8,055 bases of DNA from Flavobacteriaceae bacterium (GTDB lineage: Bacteria; Bacteroidota; Bacteroidia; Flavobacteriales; Flavobacteriaceae). This document shows, piece after piece, positions 5,656 through 8,055 of the stretch (position 1 is the first letter of the stretch; each line of letters opens with the position of its first letter). The stretch spans positions 1 to 8,055 of the forward strand of contig JALRKI010000060.1 of the NCBI GenBank assembly GCA_023254815.1, written 5' to 3'. A program made the position numbers and the translations under genes. The notes beneath the pieces are model-generated. The model was not told the origin of the DNA and ran no database searches. It saw only the letters and a list, made by a program, of their open reading frames with translations.

Positions 5656-7053
5656 TTAATCGTGTAGTTTAACTTCTACGCGACGGTTTTCTGCTCTGCC
5701 TTTTGCAGTAGCATTATCAGAAATTGGTCGAGTTTCACCATAACCGACAGCAGTTAAACGTGAAGCACTAACGCCATTTTCAACAAGATAATCTTTAACG
5801 GCATTCGCACGTTTTTCAGAAAGTTGTTGGTTCAAGGCATTACTACCAGTCGAATCAGTATGACCTTCGATAACGAATTTAGCTTTAGGATACTCATTAA
5901 CGATTGCAGAAATCGCTTTCAGAACAGGCAGTGCATCAGGTTTCAACGTTGCTTTACCAGTATTGAAATTGATAGTTCTTGCGTAGTTTGAAAGTTGATT
6001 AACTACTTCGTTAGGAACTGAAACCTCTGGACAACCGTTGTTAGCAGCTGTTCCAGCTTCGTTTGGACAGTTGTCGTCTTTGTCAAGAACACCATCATTG
6101 TCAGAATCGGGCCATGGGCAACCTTTGTTGGCCGCAGGACCTGCTTCATTTGGACATTTGTCGTCTTTGTCGGCAACTTTGTCGTTATCGGCATCTGGAC
6201 AACCTTTCATTGCAACCGAACCAGCAGCATTTGGACAGCTGTCTTTACTGTCAGCTATGCCGTCACCATCTGAATCAGGACATCCGTTCATTTCAGCAGA
6301 GCCTGGGTTGTTAGGACAATCGTCTTTGCTGTCCTCAATACCATCGCCATCAGAATCTGGACAGCCGTTAAATGCTGCTAATCCAGGAACTTCAGGACAC
6401 GCGTCGTTTTTGTCATATACACCATCGCCGTCAGTGTCTTTACCGCCGAAACGTAAAGCTACTCCGAGAGTGTGTTGGAAATGTTGAGCAGATTTGCGCT
6501 CTCCGAAAGAATGCTTGTACTGAGATTGAAGTGTTAGACCAAATCCGTCAGAGAACCACAAGGACAATCCACCAAGAGCATTGGCAGCAGGTTGTCCAAT
6601 ATTGTTTCCATCTACCTTGAAGTAATCGTTTTGTTCGACTCCAACCCAGCTTCCACCAAAGCCTACGAAAGGCTCAAGTTTTTGGCTTTTGATCAAACTT
6701 CCTAAGCTGTATTTGATATTCAAGTCAGCAGAATAGTATTGAACACTTTTAATTTCAGCAGTACCCCACTGAGTAATAGAGTTCATAGAACCTGCAACGC
6801 CCAAAGACCAATTGCCTGAAATGTTTTTTGATACTCCTAGGTAAGAAATGGAGGGTAAAGTGTTCCAATGGTTGATATTAGTAATGCCTTCTAAATTTCC
6901 ACCTTGAACAGATGTATGGCTGCCAACAGGGTAAAAATCTACCGCGTTAACACCAAGGGTTATTTGCCATGGATTGTCGCTATTTTGAGAAATAACTGTT
7001 GTCAATCCAAAGAACAAACCAACCATAAGCGTAAGTAAGTTTTGCTTTTTCAT
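5656..7053 (-). CDS. OmpA-family outer membrane protein with TSP type 3 repeats
   Basis: The protein most likely spans the outer membrane and anchors it to peptidoglycan. The 465 residues divide into a signal peptide (KK, then a hydrophobic stretch to about 22), a beta-barrel of about residues 23-203 with alternating strands such as LEPFVGFGGSWVGVE and an end strand HTLGVALRFGG, five calcium-binding thrombospondin type 3 repeats (206-342; D-x-D-x-D-G and CP pairs), and the OmpA C-terminal domain (about 350-465). The last carries FNTGKATLKP, GHTDSTGS (397-404) and NQQLSEKRANAV (408-419), with D400 and R415 at the positions that bind the diaminopimelate of peptidoglycan in this family, and ends with GRAENRRVEV. 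It has its own promoter 40 bases upstream and its own terminator, so it is a single-gene transcript and probably strongly expressed. Many paralogues of this architecture exist in Bacteroidota, so no specific gene name is justified. Confidence 0.95.
   Translation of the reverse strand: MKKQNLLTLMVGLFFGLTTVISQNSDNPWQITLGVNAVDFYPVGSHTSVQGGNLEGITNINHWNTLPSISYLGVSKNISGNWSLGVAGSMNSITQWGTAEIKSVQYYSADLNIKYSLGSLIKSQKLEPFVGFGGSWVGVEQNDYFKVDGNNIGQPAANALGGLSLWFSDGFGLTLQSQYKHSFGERKSAQHFQHTLGVALRFGGKDTDGDGVYDKNDACPEVPGLAAFNGCPDSDGDGIEDSKDDCPNNPGSAEMNGCPDSDGDGIADSKDSCPNAAGSVAMKGCPDADNDKVADKDDKCPNEAGPAANKGCPWPDSDNDGVLDKDDNCPNEAGTAANNGCPEVSVPNEVVNQLSNYARTINFNTGKATLKPDALPVLKAISAIVNEYPKAKFVIEGHTDSTGSNALNQQLSEKRANAVKDYLVENGVSASRLTAVGYGETRPISDNATAKGRAENRRVEVKLHD
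6028..6438 (-). repeat. Five tandem thrombospondin type 3 repeat units inside the OmpA-family gene
   Basis: Five in-frame units code residues 206-232, 233-259, 260-286, 287-315 and 316-342. Four units are 27 residues (81 bases); the fourth is 29 residues because of an extra Trp-Pro after its final Cys-Pro. Each has the form DxDxDGxxDxxDxCPxxxGxxxxxGCP, with aspartates that bind calcium and one Cys pair per unit. Unit 4 reads DADNDKVAD, with Asn and Lys replacing residues of the usual DGDG core. The repeats form a rigid periplasmic spacer between barrel and peptidoglycan-binding domain. Confidence 0.9.
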
Positions 7054-7065
7054 AGAAATATGAGT

Positions 7066-7081
7066 ATTTAAAATTTTAAAT
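7066..7081. repeat. Perfect 16-base AT palindrome in the ompA leader
   Basis: ATTTAAAATTTTAAAT is identical to its reverse complement. It lies within the predicted 5' leader of the OmpA-family mRNA, between the -7 box and the ATG. As RNA it would form only a weak A-U hairpin. It may simply reflect the A/U-rich unstructured leaders common before highly expressed genes in this phylum, or be a binding site for a dimeric protein. Function unknown. Confidence 0.5.
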
Positions 7082-7089
7082 TATAACCC

Positions 7090-7121
7090 CAAAAGTAGAG
7101 GATTTGAGGTTACATTACAAA
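7090..7121 (-). promoter_or_regulatory. Strong predicted promoter of the OmpA-family gene
   Basis: On the - strand TTTG (7121-7118), a 20-base spacer and TACTTTTG (7097-7090) match the Bacteroidota housekeeping consensus (TTTG, 19-21 nt, TAnnTTTG) at every fixed position. Transcription would start near 7083-7085, giving an A/U-rich leader of about 30 nt before ATG 7053. This is the best promoter in the window and fits an abundant outer membrane protein. Confidence 0.8.
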
Positions 7122-7170
7122 TTTGAACAAGAAAAATACGAATTTATCTTGACGAAAGTTAAAATTATGC

Positions 7171-8055
7171 TCAAATTACTCCAAACTTGCGCCCCGCTTC
7201 AGTAAATGCAGCAATAGCTTTGTCCAAATGTAATTGGGTGTGGGCCGATGACAATTGAACTCTAATCCTGGCTTTTTCTTTGGGCACAACCGGATAGAAA
7301 AAGCCGGTTACATATACGCCCAGGCGCAAAAGTTCATTAGACATGTTTTGAGCTAATTGAGCGTCATATAGCATTATTGGCACAATGGCACTTTCACCAT
7401 CTACTATGTCAAATCCCGCCGCTTTAATATTTTTTTTAAAATAGTTAGTGTTCCATTCCAATTGGTCTCTGAGTGTAGTGTCTGTCAAAAGCAAGTCAAA
7501 AACTTTAATTGACGCTCCAACGATCGCTGGAGCTAGTGAATTTGAAAACAAATAAGGTCTCGAACGTTGACGTAAAATTTCAATAATTTCTTTTTTACCC
7601 GTCGTATAACCTCCCATTGCTCCACCTAAGGCTTTTCCTAAAGTGCCAGTAACAATATCTACTCTCCCCAAGACATTCTTTGCTTCTAAGGTACCTCTCC
7701 CTGTTGGTCCAATAAATCCAGCAGCATGGCATTCATCTACCATCACAAGAGCGTCATATTGTTCGGCTAAATCGCAAATTTGATCTAAGGGAGCAACTAG
7801 GCCATCCATCGAAAACACGCCATCTGTTACGATTAATTTGAAACGCGCACCCTCTTTATTGGCGGCAATAAGTTGAGTTTCGAGGTCGGACATGTCGCTG
7901 TTTTGATAGCGATACCTTTTGGCTTTACAAAGCCTGACCCCATCTATAATTGAAGCATGATTCAAACTGTCAGAAATAATTGCGTCCTTTTCGTCCAATA
8001 AAGGTTCGAACACTCCGCCATTAGCGTCAAAAGCGGCAGCGTATAGAATAGTATC
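7171..8055 (-). CDS. kbl: Glycine C-acetyltransferase / 2-amino-3-ketobutyrate CoA ligase, partial (N-terminus beyond window)
   Basis: KBL is a PLP-dependent enzyme that converts 2-amino-3-oxobutyrate and CoA to glycine and acetyl-CoA, the second step of threonine breakdown after threonine dehydrogenase. The reading frame is open to the window edge: the first 14 visible codons give DTILYAAAFDANGG, which runs straight into VFEPLL, so the GTG at 8011-8013 is an internal valine. The 294 visible residues hold SDSLNHASIIDGVRLCKAKR (substrate/PLP region), VDECHAAGFIGPTGRG (D107 and H110 contact PLP) and VTGTLGKALGGAMGG with the PLP lysine K141. D107 and K141 are 34 apart, as D210 and K244 are in E. 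coli KBL, so about 103 N-terminal residues are missing. The C-terminus (FFYPVVPKEKARIRVQLSSAHT) is complete. The family includes 8-amino-7-oxononanoate and 5-aminolevulinate synthases, but DANGG and the SLNHASIIDGVRLCKA stretch favour KBL. I see no clear terminator before the ompA promoter. Confidence 0.93.
   Translation of the reverse strand, partial: DTILYAAAFDANGGVFEPLLDEKDAIISDSLNHASIIDGVRLCKAKRYRYQNSDMSDLETQLIAANKEGARFKLIVTDGVFSMDGLVAPLDQICDLAEQYDALVMVDECHAAGFIGPTGRGTLEAKNVLGRVDIVTGTLGKALGGAMGGYTTGKKEIIEILRQRSRPYLFSNSLAPAIVGASIKVFDLLLTDTTLRDQLEWNTNYFKKNIKAAGFDIVDGESAIVPIMLYDAQLAQNMSNELLRLGVYVTGFFYPVVPKEKARIRVQLSSAHTQLHLDKAIAAFTEAGRKFGVI

Noticed and set aside
6038..6487. Open frame of 149 codons on the + strand (and shorter ones at 6063-6314, 6372-6620 and - strand 6003-6194)
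   Set aside because: They lie antisense to or out of frame with the calcium-repeat region of the OmpA-family gene; the repeated Ser/Leu/Pro pattern is the mirror of the Asp-rich repeats, with no independent support.
7122..7170. Terminator after kbl
   Set aside because: The sequence is AT-rich but forms no convincing GC-containing hairpin with a following T tract.
8011..8013. GTG as start of kbl
   Set aside because: The frame is open upstream to the window edge and encodes the conserved DTILYAAAFDANGG segment, so this codon is an internal valine.

Overview
The window looks like chromosomal DNA of a member of the Bacteroidota, most likely a flavobacterium-like relative. Reasons: AT-rich DNA throughout, hardly any Shine-Dalgarno sequences, promoters of the Bacteroidota type (TTTG, about 20 nt, TAnnTTTG), and an OmpA protein with thrombospondin type 3 repeats between barrel and peptidoglycan-binding domain. 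It holds seven genes, two of them cut by or possibly cut by the window edges, and there is no gene-free stretch over 300 bases. I see no tRNA, rRNA, CRISPR array, insertion sequence or phage gene.

Left part (1-1152, + strand): a tightly packed run of unknown genes. A possible gene tail ends in a TAATG overlap with a 100-residue protein that has a BamE/SmpA-like look. That protein is followed, with no gap and in the same frame, by a 268-residue protein built from two diverged copies of a LuxR/GerE-type helix-turn-helix unit. This is the least explained part of the window. The HTH gene meets pdxA tail to tail, and the two stop codons share the bases TTAA.

Middle (1149-2816): pdxA (pyridoxal phosphate synthesis, - strand) and ribE (riboflavin synthase, + strand) diverge from a very short region in which the two predicted -7 boxes lie only a few bases apart. 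A four-codon reading frame sits directly in front of ribE and overlaps its ATG. Both genes make cofactors.

Right part (2821-8055, all - strand): transcription order is kbl (glycine C-acetyltransferase, N-terminus beyond the window), then an OmpA-family outer membrane protein with its own strong promoter and an intrinsic terminator, then a large AddB-like PD-(D/E)XK nuclease that meets ribE tail to tail with 4 bases between. These are mostly housekeeping functions: threonine/glycine metabolism, cell envelope anchoring, DNA repair.

I do not see a convincing new multi-gene system. The best candidates for something undescribed are the double-HTH protein with its small partner, and the overlapping pdxA/ribE control region with its mini-ORF.
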